A stretch of 64,000 nucleotides of DNA from positions 1-64,000 of the forward strand of contig CAKQGH010000003.1 in the NCBI GenBank assembly GCA_934232895.1, in the 5' to 3' direction. Made by a program: the position numbers and the translations under genes. The notes under the pieces are model-generated. The model did no database searches. It was not told the origin of the DNA and saw only the letters and a list, made by a program, of their open reading frames with translations. Below, piece after piece: positions 49,088-57,484 of the stretch. Each line of letters begins with the position of its first letter. Position 1 is the stretch's first letter. The stretch is from an uncultured Alphaproteobacteria bacterium. Lineage in GTDB: Bacteria; Pseudomonadota; Alphaproteobacteria; Rs-D84.

Positions 49088-49435
49088 ATGGGACAATTGG
49101 TTTCTGATGTACAACAAGTACTGGATTACAAGAATAATAAAAAAACAGCCGAAACACAGCGGCAAAAAATCTTGGCCGATATGGCGAACGACGAAAAAAC
49201 AAAAACTAATTTAGTAAAACGGGCGTTGGCAACCCAGCGTGCAAAGTATGGTGCATCGGGTATGTCAAACCGTGGTATGACCGAAGATGCGGTTTTACGC
49301 CGCCTGCAATCTGAAACCGCCGCGCCGTATGATGAAAAGCGTCGCGCGTCGTTGGAAAAATTGCGCAACATAAAAACATCGCGGCCAAATTTGCTGAAAC
49401 AATTGCTGGATAAATTTGATGATTTGGTGGCCTAG
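49088..49435 (+). CDS. Small helical virion-like protein
   Basis: 115 aa, charged and helical (VQQVLDYKNNKKTAETQRQKILADMANDEKTK split over residues 10-40), with an AKYGASGMSNRGMTEDAVLRRL stretch near 55-76 that resembles the end region of internal virion or tail-assembly proteins in podoviral clusters. GGGGGG precedes the ATG by 8 bases. Exact role unknown. Confidence 0.55.
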   Translation: MGQLVSDVQQVLDYKNNKKTAETQRQKILADMANDEKTKTNLVKRALATQRAKYGASGMSNRGMTEDAVLRRLQSETAAPYDEKRRASLEKLRNIKTSRPNLLKQLLDKFDDLVA

Positions 49436-49445
49436 GGGGGCGAAT

Positions 49446-50000
49446 ATGTACAAAATATCTTATGTCGCCGATGGGGCAACGACCGAATATCAATTTACAT
49501 TCCCGTTTTTTCAAAATGCCGATGTTCGCGTATCGGTTGATAATGCAATTGTTGCGGCGACGGCGGGCGTGTATTCGGTTGTGCCAAATGACGATTTTAC
49601 CGGGGGTCGTGTGGTGTTTCAAACACCGCCCGCACGTGGCGCCACGATTGATATATTTCGTCGCATATCGTTGTCACGCGTGATTGATTACCAACCAACG
49701 GTTAAAATAGACCCAGAGTCACTGAATTCTGACTTTAATTTTCTATTGGCGGCATTCCGTGATTTGGATGGCGTAAATATTGATTTGGCCGAGTGGGCAA
49801 ACACGCATGACAATGTGATGAAGTTCCTGAACTACAATATGGATGTAATCCAGGATAAATTGGGTGGCGGCGCCGTAATGGGGTTGTATAAAAACCTGGT
49901 TTCGGTGCTGGAAAATGCGTTGCCAAAACTGATAAACGATTATGGGTCGGTGGCCGATGCGGCACCGAATGAAAACCATGACGACTATGGCGTTTTATAG
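49446..50000 (+). CDS. Tail fibre base protein, T7 gp17 N-terminal domain type
   Basis: 184 aa. Residues 1-90 match the T7 tail fibre N-terminal domain: YVADGATTEYQFTFPFF, DDFTGGRVVFQTPPARGATIDIFRRI. This part attaches fibres to the tail. The protein ends soon after, in a helical region, without the fibre shaft or tip, so another protein should provide receptor binding (candidate: 57485). The terminase start lies in its last codons. Confidence 0.75.
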   Translation: MYKISYVADGATTEYQFTFPFFQNADVRVSVDNAIVAATAGVYSVVPNDDFTGGRVVFQTPPARGATIDIFRRISLSRVIDYQPTVKIDPESLNSDFNFLLAAFRDLDGVNIDLAEWANTHDNVMKFLNYNMDVIQDKLGGGAVMGLYKNLVSVLENALPKLINDYGSVADAAPNENHDDYGVL

Positions 50001-50583
50001 TTTTATGGACGAATGGAATCATATTTTGGGTATGTCCACACCGGCGCACCATCGGCGAATTATGGAATTTTTGGCCGATGTGTGGACCACACCACCCAAT
50101 CGCGGATTACTGATGGCGTTTCGACATTCGGGAAAATCAACGGTTGTGGGAATATTTGCGGCATGCGTGCTGTGTATACGACCCGAAACGCGTATTTTAA
50201 TTTTGTCGGCGGAAAGCACACTGTCCGCCCGGATGGTCGGGCACATTCGCAATATATTGGAAAATCACCCGCGGTGTGCCGATATGATTCCAACCGGACG
50301 ACGCACATGGGCAAATGACCGCATAACAATAAATCGGCCCATAGGCATTCGCGAACCATCGGTTGTATGTGCCGGTATTGCGGGCAATATAACCGGTGCG
50401 CGTGCCGATTTAATAATATGCGACGATGTCGAGGTTCCAAACACCAGCAACACCGCCGACAAACGCGAAAAACTGCGTGAAAGATTACGGGAACTAGACT
50501 TTATTCTGTCACCCGGCGGCACAATGATTTACATCGGCACGCCACATACGGTCGATACGATTTACCGCACAGATGATGATTAA
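49987..50583 (+). CDS. Terminase large subunit, ATPase half (split gene)
   Basis: 198 aa; start uncertain (ATG 49978, 49987 or 50005). Walker A is MAFRHSGKSTVV near residue 45 and Walker B LIICDDVEVP near 150, with the coupling motif IYIGTPHTVDTIYR at the end. It stops three residues later, exactly where the nuclease domain should begin; that domain is encoded 3.3 kb downstream (53923). The stop codon overlaps the stop of an opposite-strand gene. Without the nuclease it cannot cut packaged DNA unless the halves assemble. Confidence 0.85.
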   Translation: MAFYSFMDEWNHILGMSTPAHHRRIMEFLADVWTTPPNRGLLMAFRHSGKSTVVGIFAACVLCIRPETRILILSAESTLSARMVGHIRNILENHPRCADMIPTGRRTWANDRITINRPIGIREPSVVCAGIAGNITGARADLIICDDVEVPNTSNTADKREKLRERLRELDFILSPGGTMIYIGTPHTVDTIYRTDDD

Positions 50584-51260
50584 ATGGATGTCGGTGCGTC
50601 TGGCGCATTGTCGGTGTCAATTGGTTCACGGGTACTGATGAACATACGCAATTTACGCAACAATTCGTCACCCGCATCGCCAAACAGTGGCAAATATGTT
50701 TCATATTCGGGCATATCGGCCTGTAATTGGGCGCGTGCGCGTTCCGACAATGGTTCGTTTAACATATCCGTCGCCACATGCCACAGGTAATATGCGCGGT
50801 GCGTTTTGGTAATGACAGACCATTTTTCCAACAATTCTGGTTTCTGGTTCAGTGCCGCACGAACAGCAACCATCCATTCGTCACCAAACTTTTTGATAAC
50901 CGATAATTGCATAATTCTGTTTAGCCCGTCAATATCGGGGGTGAATGCGTTTATGCCGTTTTCCAGTTCGGTCCATTCGGATTGCGTCAATGGCACCGTG
51001 GCAACTGTTTCCGCCATTTGTCCACCATACGGCAACAGTTCGCGTTCAATGGTGTTCATTGGGGTTTTCCCGCTGCGCAGGTTTTCAATATGTTGAATCA
51101 GCGTTTTCCCGGTTGGCAACAGGCGCAATTCGCGCAATACATCGGCGTCGGCCTCGTCCACAAAGACGGCATTCACGGCGGCCCAGCCGCCAAAGATAAC
51201 ATGCTCTTGACGATACAGGTTTAATAATTTCTGGGCAACGATACTGGCTTTGGCTTTCAT
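50580..51260 (-). CDS. Hypothetical protein inside the terminase split
   Basis: 226 aa, soluble, helical, acidic. No recognised domain; segments include GGWAAVNAVFVDEADADVL, TLIQHIENLRSGKTPMN and a C-terminal LFGDAGDELLRKLRMFI. GGAGAGA precedes the ATG. It follows the repressor gene at 51282 by 21 bases and is probably in the same leftward operon. Its stop overlaps the TerL ATPase-half stop by 4 bases. Confidence 0.65.
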   Translation of the reverse strand: MKAKASIVAQKLLNLYRQEHVIFGGWAAVNAVFVDEADADVLRELRLLPTGKTLIQHIENLRSGKTPMNTIERELLPYGGQMAETVATVPLTQSEWTELENGINAFTPDIDGLNRIMQLSVIKKFGDEWMVAVRAALNQKPELLEKWSVITKTHRAYYLWHVATDMLNEPLSERARAQLQADMPEYETYLPLFGDAGDELLRKLRMFISTREPIDTDNAPDAPTSI

Positions 51261-51281
51261 ATTCTCTCTCCGTGTGATGGG

Positions 51282-52289
51282 TTATTCCATAACAATCATA
51301 ATAACCTTGTGCATGGTTTTGCCGATGATTTTTTCATCAGGCGATGCAATCTGGCCATATACCTTGCCGCGGGAATCCTGGCGTACACTGACAATTTGGG
51401 CGGTCGCGGTGTCGGCGGTATCCATTGTGTCAAAATCGGTATCAATGCACACGGCCAAATCGCCAACAGCGGGCGCGGTTTCGGCATCGGCAAATACATA
51501 CGAATGTTCCGGAATAAATCCGCCCAGACGTTTGGAATTTGGCATAATGGCGTATATACCACTGCGACCCTCCAACGGCATGGGGGCAACAATCATTGTT
51601 TCATCAGATTTTTTGAATGCAATGGATTTGCCCGCGGGTGTGCCAAAAACCGGTACCAATTTTTTGCGTGCACTGTCGTACAGTTTTGCCCCGTACAGAC
51701 CTCCATGCATATCAATGCCAGATGCCGGGTTGTCGGGAATCAGAACGGATTTTACGCGCTCTTTAACCTTGCTGATCTGTTTGTTCAGTTCGCCCGATTT
51801 ATACAGTGTGGCGATTTTATCAAACAGGCTTTGTGCGTTCATTGCAAACGACCGCGCCAATGGTTCAATTTCGTTTTGGTAAATTTCGCGCTGGCCAACC
51901 TCTATTTTATGATACACGGACAAAGTCATGCCGGCGTCGTGTGCCGCCTGGGCAATTGTTTTGCCGGTTTGCTGGCGAATCTTGCGCAGACCCGAACCAA
52001 ATATTTTCAGACCGCTGTCCTCGTTATCATTCAGGCGGCGTTTGATTTCGCTTTGCCATTGGTCGGCGACGGCGTCATCTTCCTTGATGAAAATGTCGGA
52101 TAATTTGCAACCCAAAATATTGCAGATGTTCAGCAATTGTTTTTGGTTCAAACGACGAACGCCTTTTTCAATCTTGGACACGGCGGACAAAGACAAATTA
52201 GATTGACGCGCCAATTCGGTCATTTTCATGCCCGCTTTCAAACGAATGTTGCGGATATTATTTGGAAATATGATTTCTTCCTGGGCCAT
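51282..52289 (-). CDS. Transcriptional regulator with two HTH domains and an S24/LexA-like C-terminal domain
   Basis: 335 aa from ATG 52289 with AGGAG 7 bases upstream. HTH 1 at ~5-60 (MTELARQSNLSLSAVSKIEKG); HTH 2 at ~95-145 (RQQTGKTIAQAAHDAGMTLSVYHKIEVGQ); C-terminal S24-type fold at ~225-335 with GTPAGKSIAF and AVGDLAVCIDTD. The autoproteolytic Ala/Cys-Gly and Ser-Lys pair cannot be placed with certainty, so cleavage is not assured. A palindrome 26 bases upstream suggests autoregulation. Two tandem HTH domains in one repressor are unusual. It could be the switch for the surrounding phage cluster. Confidence 0.75.
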   Translation of the reverse strand: MAQEEIIFPNNIRNIRLKAGMKMTELARQSNLSLSAVSKIEKGVRRLNQKQLLNICNILGCKLSDIFIKEDDAVADQWQSEIKRRLNDNEDSGLKIFGSGLRKIRQQTGKTIAQAAHDAGMTLSVYHKIEVGQREIYQNEIEPLARSFAMNAQSLFDKIATLYKSGELNKQISKVKERVKSVLIPDNPASGIDMHGGLYGAKLYDSARKKLVPVFGTPAGKSIAFKKSDETMIVAPMPLEGRSGIYAIMPNSKRLGGFIPEHSYVFADAETAPAVGDLAVCIDTDFDTMDTADTATAQIVSVRQDSRGKVYGQIASPDEKIIGKTMHKVIMIVME

Positions 52290-52314
52290 CGCAAAACTCC
52301 TGGGTTTTATATTT

Positions 52315-52335
52315 ATTGACAAAATATTAGTCAAT
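52315..52335. promoter_or_regulatory. Palindromic operator of the S24-type regulator
   Basis: ATTGAC-AAAATATTA-GTCAAT: perfect 6-bp arms in a 21-bp site, 26 bases before the regulator start and 27 bases after the dnaB stop. It contains a TTGAC that can act as a -35 element, so binding would block the promoter. Confidence 0.65.
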
Positions 52336-52361
52336 TTTTGCGCGCGCCGCAAGTAAAATAA

Positions 52362-53924
52362 TTACAAATCCATATCGTCGGGAATTGCCGAAACATCAAC
52401 CGTATCCGCGGGCACATCGTTTGATGGGGCGGGTTGGGCATTGCCAAACGCGGCATCGCCACCGAACCCGGTTTCGCCACGTGCATCCATTTCGTCCAGA
52501 TTGTCGAACAAACTGTAATCGCCAAAGAACGCCGTGCGCACCGTTTCCGGACGACCATGACGGTTTTTGCCGATGATAATGTCGGCCTTGCCACGGGCAC
52601 GTTCCAAACGACGCTGGTACGATTCTTGGATTTTATCGTTTGTGTTGCCCGAAATGCGCTGGGACGGATCGCGATTTTCCAGGTAATATTCCTCGCGGTA
52701 TGTGAACATAACAATATCGGCGTCTTGTTCAATGGATCCAGATTCACGCAAGTCCGCCAATTGTGGGCGTTTATCATCGCGGTTTTCAACACTGCGCGAC
52801 AACTGGGACAGGGCGATAACCGGCACATCCAATTCCTTGGCCAGCATTTTCAGACCACGGGTGATTTCGGAAATTTCCTGGACACGGTTGTCGCTTTTGC
52901 GGCCGCCCGGCGACGTCATCAATTGCAGATAGTCGATTACAATCAATGCGACCCCGCCACACTTACGCGCCAGACGGCGCGCGCGCGTGCGCATCATTGG
53001 CACCGACATACCAGGGGTGTCGTCAATGTACAATGGCACGCGACTGATTGCGGCGGCGTATTGCGACATTTTCAAGAAATCTTCGTCGGAAAAAGAACCC
53101 TCGCGCATGGCGGATGCCGGAATCTTTGATTGCGATGCCAACACGCGGGTTGCCAATTGTTCCTGGGACATTTCCAGACTGAAAAACACGACCGCGCCCT
53201 TGTACTGTTCATTGGCGCGACCCGATAAAATTGCGTTCGCGGAGTTAAATGCGATGTTCATCGCCAGCGTCGTTTTACCCATCGCCGGACGACCCGCGAT
53301 AATAATCAAATCACTGTGGTGCAGGCCGCTGATGGATTTATCCAGCGCGTTCAAACCCGTGGTCAGACCCGACAATTTGCCGTCGGCTTTGTATGCAACC
53401 TCGGCCTCTTTTAATGCGGCGGTCAGGGCGGTCGCAATTGGTGCAACATCGCGTTTGGTTTCGCCCGCCGATGCCAGGTTGAATAATTTTTGTTCGGCAA
53501 CCTCTATCTGGGTGGTGACAGGGTTGTCCAGATCCTCGACAAATGCGTTGTCGGTAATTGATTGTCCCAATTCAATCAGTTCGCGGCGCAGTGCATTTTC
53601 GTACACAATGCGACCATACTGTTCAACATTTACAACCGTCGCGCCGGCACCCGCCAACTGGGTCAGGTAATCAACGCCACCAACCGATTCCAACACGCCC
53701 TGTTGGTCCAGGTAATTTTTTGCCGTGATAATATCAAACGGAATGCCCGCGGCAAATTGGCGTTCGGCCAACTTGTAAATTTCCTGGTGCGCGGGGTGCG
53801 AAAAATGTTCCGGTTTCAAAAACTCAGAAATGCGTTCCAACGCGCGGTTATTCATCAACACCGCGGCCAGGACGGCCTGTTCGGCCTCTAGGTTTGTTGG
53901 TAAAGTTTTGGGAGTAAAGTCCAT
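52362..53924 (-). CDS. dnaB: Replicative DNA helicase DnaB
   Basis: 520 aa. N-terminal domain NLEAEQAVLAAVLMNNRALERISEFLKPEHF, then the RecA-like core with Walker A AGRPAMGKTTLAMN near residue 217, Walker B ALIVIDYLQLM near 323, QISRxLK-type segment (ISEITRGLKMLAKELDVPV) and RSVENRDDKRPQLADLRESGSIEQDADIV arranged as in DnaB. A C-terminal acidic tail of ~50 residues is extra. It unwinds DNA at replication forks. The sequence looks like the host helicase. The start codon overlaps that of the TerL nuclease half head to head. Confidence 0.93.
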   Translation of the reverse strand: MDFTPKTLPTNLEAEQAVLAAVLMNNRALERISEFLKPEHFSHPAHQEIYKLAERQFAAGIPFDIITAKNYLDQQGVLESVGGVDYLTQLAGAGATVVNVEQYGRIVYENALRRELIELGQSITDNAFVEDLDNPVTTQIEVAEQKLFNLASAGETKRDVAPIATALTAALKEAEVAYKADGKLSGLTTGLNALDKSISGLHHSDLIIIAGRPAMGKTTLAMNIAFNSANAILSGRANEQYKGAVVFFSLEMSQEQLATRVLASQSKIPASAMREGSFSDEDFLKMSQYAAAISRVPLYIDDTPGMSVPMMRTRARRLARKCGGVALIVIDYLQLMTSPGGRKSDNRVQEISEITRGLKMLAKELDVPVIALSQLSRSVENRDDKRPQLADLRESGSIEQDADIVMFTYREEYYLENRDPSQRISGNTNDKIQESYQRRLERARGKADIIIGKNRHGRPETVRTAFFGDYSLFDNLDEMDARGETGFGGDAAFGNAQPAPSNDVPADTVDVSAIPDDMDL

Positions 53925-54771
53925 GTCCAATATAGTATCCAAAAAATTTATGTTTTCAACGCCTTTTTTGCACGGATATAAAACACTGAAAATTCCGGTG
54001 GTTGATGACGCCGGCGCGTCCGCATGGCCCGAATTATTCCCCGCGCCGCGCATTGCCGAATTGCGTGCCGCGGTCGGCCCCCGGCACTTTGCGGCGCAAA
54101 TGATGCTGGAACCGGTCGCGCCCGAACGTATGCGCCTGGACCCCGGGGCATTGCATTTATATGATGACGCGTTTGACGGTCGCACCGCCCAAATTGGGGA
54201 ACATAAAATCACAGGCGCGGCGGTGTATTGGGACCCATCAACCGGGCGTCGCGGCCGCGATGGCAGTGTGTGCGTTATGCTGTATCGTGATGATGTAACG
54301 CGGTGCGTGTTTATTCACGATATTTTGTATATGACGGCATCTGACGATGACGCGCACCCATTGGCGCACCAGTGTGATGCGGTGCTGAATTTTATGCGCG
54401 TGCACAATATGCGTCGCATAACGATTGAAACAAATGGCATCGGAAATGCGTTGCCAGAAATAATGCGCGACGCGGCAACACGTGCCGGCACCCCAATCAC
54501 AATCACGCGGATTACAAACACCCGGCCAAAGGTTGACCGAATTTTAGACGCAATTGAACCGGCACTGGCCGCCGGGCGATTGTATGCACACCGCGCGTGT
54601 TCACAAACACCATTTATTGCCGAAATGTTGGGATGGTCGCCAAGTGGTGGGGCGGGGCATGACGACGGACTGGACGCGGTGGCGGGCGCAATATGTGCCG
54701 CACCAACACCAATCCGCCCCATGGGACACCACGCCCCCATATATTCCGCAAATACGAATTTCAGGGTTTAA
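53923..54771 (+). CDS. Terminase large subunit, nuclease half (split gene)
   Basis: 282 aa from ATG 53923, with GGGAG 8 bases upstream, or 273 aa from 53950. The first residues GYKTLKIPVVDD and WPELFPAPRIAELRAAVGPRHFAAQMML are the linker that follows the ATPase in podovirus terminases. The RNase H-like nuclease has AAVYWDPSTG, TIETNGIGN and GHDDGLDAVAGA with the acidic residues in place. Together with 49987-50583 it makes one full terminase with almost nothing missing at the joint. Its own start and ribosome site suggest it can be translated separately. Portal gene follows 28 bases later. Confidence 0.85.
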   Translation: MSNIVSKKFMFSTPFLHGYKTLKIPVVDDAGASAWPELFPAPRIAELRAAVGPRHFAAQMMLEPVAPERMRLDPGALHLYDDAFDGRTAQIGEHKITGAAVYWDPSTGRRGRDGSVCVMLYRDDVTRCVFIHDILYMTASDDDAHPLAHQCDAVLNFMRVHNMRRITIETNGIGNALPEIMRDAATRAGTPITITRITNTRPKVDRILDAIEPALAAGRLYAHRACSQTPFIAEMLGWSPSGGAGHDDGLDAVAGAICAAPTPIRPMGHHAPIYSANTNFRV

Positions 54772-54799
54772 TGCATAACAACAAAACAAAGGAGAAAAT

Positions 54800-56023
54800 A
54801 TGCAAAATGATTTGGAACAAATGTATCGGCGCGCATTGGATGCGCGTGCGCCGTGGGTCGCGCGCTGGGACGCCGCAATGCGATACACCATGCCGACGAC
54901 CGATACAGATGCGGCAACACTGTTTGACGCAACCGCGGCCGATGCGGTGGATAACCTGGCCGCGTCAATATATTCACTGATGACGCCGCCGGAATCGCTG
55001 TGGATATCACTGGTCCCAGAAAGCGATGCGTCCCCCGATGCAGACGCCGCGACGGCGGCATTGCGCGCGAATTTGAACGATTCTAATTTCTATACCACAA
55101 TTCATCAATGCTATTTGGATTTGGTGATTTTGGGAACGGCGTGCCTGTTTATGGCGGAAACACCAATCGGCGCGTCGTCGGCGTTTTCGTTCACGGCGGT
55201 GCCAATGCGCGATATCGCAATTTTGCCGGGGGCGGTATTTCACACGGCAACAATGCCCGCGCGTGAAGTTATGGAAAAATATCCGACATGGACACCACCG
55301 GCAGAAATCCGGGACCAGATAAAGCGCGACCCGGCAACGCCACTGCGCCTGGTCCAGAGTTTGGTCGGCACAGAATTCACCGCGTGGTTGGATGTTGGCG
55401 GCAATATTCAAAATAATATCGTTGCGCGTGGCACATTTGAAACCAACCCATACATCATTTTCCGGTGGAGTGTTCTAAGCGGTGAACAATACGGCCGCGG
55501 TCCCGTCCTGCGCGCATTGCCCGACATCAAAACCGCGAACAAGGTTGTTGAACTGGTGCTGAAAAACGCAACGATTGCAGTGTCCGGAATATGGCAGGCC
55601 GACGATGACGGCGTTATAAACCTGAATAACATAAACCTGACGCCGGGGGCAATTATACCCAAGGCCGTTGGGTCATCTGGTCTGACGCCGCTGTCATCGG
55701 GTGCGGATTTTGATGTGTCGCAAATAATATTAAAAGACCTGCGCGAACGGATTCGCCACGCACTGCTGGCCGATCGGTTGGGATTGCTGTCTGAAAAAGA
55801 AATGACCGCAACCGAAATTATGGCGCGCAATTCCGATATGATGCGGATTTTGGGCGCGACATACGGGCGATTGCTGCATGAATTTATCCGGCCACTGACC
55901 GACCGCGGATTACAGATTTTGTCGCGCCGCGGTGTGATTGCGCCGATTGTACTGAACAGTGACGCCGAATTGAAATACATTGCGCCAATCGCACAAATGG
56001 CGGTGGCGGAAAACCTGATTTAA
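54800..56023 (+). CDS. Portal (head-tail connector) protein, podovirus type
   Basis: 407 aa. The start LEQMYRRALDARAPWVARWDAAMRYTMP and LAASIYSLMTPPESLWISL (MTPP motif) are typical for T7-like portals, continuing with IILKDLRERIRHALLADRL and TATEIMARNSDMMRILG. Shorter than the usual ~530 aa, missing part of the C-terminal barrel. The portal is the DNA gate of the capsid. AAGGAGA before the ATG. Confidence 0.78.
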   Translation: MQNDLEQMYRRALDARAPWVARWDAAMRYTMPTTDTDAATLFDATAADAVDNLAASIYSLMTPPESLWISLVPESDASPDADAATAALRANLNDSNFYTTIHQCYLDLVILGTACLFMAETPIGASSAFSFTAVPMRDIAILPGAVFHTATMPAREVMEKYPTWTPPAEIRDQIKRDPATPLRLVQSLVGTEFTAWLDVGGNIQNNIVARGTFETNPYIIFRWSVLSGEQYGRGPVLRALPDIKTANKVVELVLKNATIAVSGIWQADDDGVINLNNINLTPGAIIPKAVGSSGLTPLSSGADFDVSQIILKDLRERIRHALLADRLGLLSEKEMTATEIMARNSDMMRILGATYGRLLHEFIRPLTDRGLQILSRRGVIAPIVLNSDAELKYIAPIAQMAVAENLI

Positions 56024-56038
56024 CCATGGGGGAAAATT

Positions 56039-56233
56039 ATGAACGAAATTGACCAAAACTATGCCCGCACATTTTCAACTGCGTCGGGTGCGGCGGTGCT
56101 GCAACACCTGCGCCGGATGACAATTGAACGTGTGCTGGGGCCAAATGCGTCGGATGCCGAATTGCGCGGCCTGGAATCCCAGCGCGCATTGGTGCATTTA
56201 ATTGAAAATATGGTATCACGGGGGCGAAAATGA
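56039..56233 (+). CDS. Small phage-cluster protein
   Basis: 64 aa with GGGGGAA upstream. Two helices (TFSTASGAAVLQHLRRMTIERVLG and DAELRGLESQRALVHLIENMV). Similar small proteins (Bbp19-like) follow portal genes in podoviral and gene-transfer-agent clusters. The ATGA overlap with the next gene shows coupling. Confidence 0.6.
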   Translation: MNEIDQNYARTFSTASGAAVLQHLRRMTIERVLGPNASDAELRGLESQRALVHLIENMVSRGRK

Positions 56234-56490
56234 AACAGGAAACAAATGCTCTGGGTGGTATTGTCGCAACACTGCGCGACAGTTGGTTTTTAATCGCGTT
56301 TATTGGCGGCATGGTATATTGGGTTGCGCGCCAGGATTCGTCCCTGGCGGATATCCAGCGCGCCGACACGCGTATCACAACACTGGAAAATCGCACGACG
56401 ATACTGGAAACAGGCATCGGGCAATTACAGATAAAACTGGACACGATTCGCGACGATGTGTCCCTGATAAAAACCGCAGTGATAAAGTAA
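56230..56490 (+). CDS. Single-pass membrane coiled-coil protein of the phage cluster
   Basis: 86 aa: one transmembrane helix (SWFLIAFIGGMVYWVA, about residues 19-34) followed by a coiled coil to the C-terminus (ITTLENRTTILETGIGQLQIKLDTI). Topology suits a pinholin or inner-membrane spanin. It ends the portal operon; a hairpin terminator follows directly. Confidence 0.6.
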   Translation: MKQETNALGGIVATLRDSWFLIAFIGGMVYWVARQDSSLADIQRADTRITTLENRTTILETGIGQLQIKLDTIRDDVSLIKTAVIK

Positions 56491-56874
56491 TTTTTTCTGG
56501 CGCGCCGCGCCAGAAAATAGAGAGTAGAGAGCAATGGGGGTGTGTCCGTTGCGGACTAAGTTCCCCTCCTGGAACCACCCACGGAATTTAACAATTCCGC
56601 GGGGCCCGGGTCGGGGTGTCCGCCAGGACGGGGTGGTCTTTTGGTTGTCCCTGCGGGGCAATGGCCCCCGACCTTCGTCGGGGTGACGGAATAAAAACAT
56701 TGCTCTCTGCTCTCTGCACTCTGCTCTCTGGAAAAACGACACCCCGGCACTGCGTGCCACCCCTCTGGCCAGAGGGGAACTCGGCGTGCGACAGAAATAA
56801 AAAGCGCGCCAATGGCGCGCAACATTGCTCTCTATTAAGAAACGGGGCGAACGCCCCGTTTTTTATCACTTTGA
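56491..56874. other. Gene-free G+C-rich region with terminators and repetitive sequence
   Basis: Begins with terminator TTTTCTGGCGCG/CGCGCCAGAAAA (56493-56517). Next is a patch rich in CCCCGA/TCGGGG-type stems (CGACCTTCGTCGGGGTGACG at 56678-56697), a purine/pyrimidine run of TCTCTGC units (56700-56733) and CCTCTGGCCAGAGG (56763-56776). It ends with terminator AACGGGGCG/CGCCCCGTT plus T's (56841-56863) reading leftward or rightward. The middle looks like a dispersed chromosomal repeat rather than coding DNA. Confidence 0.5.
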
Positions 56875-57018
56875 TTATCTGCCACAGCTGCCAATCAATT
56901 TGGAGATAGAAATATCTTTGTGCAGCAAGAAATCGTATTCGCAATTGCCAGATCTGTAAGAACCGGTGCAAGCAGCCAATGTCATAACGGCAAACAATGC
57001 CAACATAACTTTTTTCAT
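56875..57018 (-). CDS. Small lipoprotein
   Basis: 47 aa from ATG 57018 with AAAGGAG upstream. Lipobox signal MKKVMLALFAVMTLAAC, then a short mature part with two more cysteines (GNCEYDF and GSCGR). An entericidin-like small lipoprotein by size, but the sequence is not clearly that family. Confidence 0.65.
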   Translation of the reverse strand: MKKVMLALFAVMTLAACTGSYRSGNCEYDFLLHKDISISKLIGSCGR

Positions 57019-57096
57019 GTTTTCTCCTTTTGTCCAAAAGTTCAGTGGGATTATACAGGACCACATTCCCAAAAGCAATACAAAAAAGTTGAAATT

Positions 57097-57438
57097 TTAT
57101 ATTGCGCCGCGGGCATGGTATACGCGGATACCGCACACAATAATTACATCAAACCGGGCATCATATTGTCGCCCCAGGCGCGATAAAAATGTCTCTGCCG
57201 CGCGCCGCAGACGCACGCTTTGTGCGGGGGTAATAGCATCCCAACCGGCGGCGATGGTTGGGCGGCGTTTAACCTCTATGAATACGATGGTTTTGCCGCG
57301 GCGGGCAATAATGTCAATCTCGGCACGACCCGTATTCCGACCGGTGACATATCGCGACCGCAAAATGCGGTATCCATGTATGCGCAAATACATACGCGCC
57401 CAAAATTCGGCAAATAATCCAGACTGATAGGAATTCAT
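57097..57438 (-). CDS. yraN: YraN/UPF0102 family protein
   Basis: 113 aa from ATG 57438 (the open frame continues further upstream antisense to the tail gene). GLFAEFWARMYLRIHGYRIL, then AEIDIIARRGKTIVFIEVKRR with the restriction-endonuclease-like E..D..EVK motif. Function unknown, presumably DNA-related. It interrupts the phage-like cluster together with the lipoprotein gene. Confidence 0.85.
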   Translation of the reverse strand: MNSYQSGLFAEFWARMYLRIHGYRILRSRYVTGRNTGRAEIDIIARRGKTIVFIEVKRRPTIAAGWDAITPAQSVRLRRAAETFLSRLGRQYDARFDVIIVCGIRVYHARGAI

Positions 57439-57484
57439 ACCCACAATTATAGCAACCAAACCAAATAAAAACAAAGGAATTAAA

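Noticed and set aside
49942..49986. Upstream extension of the TerL ATPase half
   Set aside because: It lies in the fibre gene coding sequence and has no family similarity; a start near 49987 is preferred though not certain.
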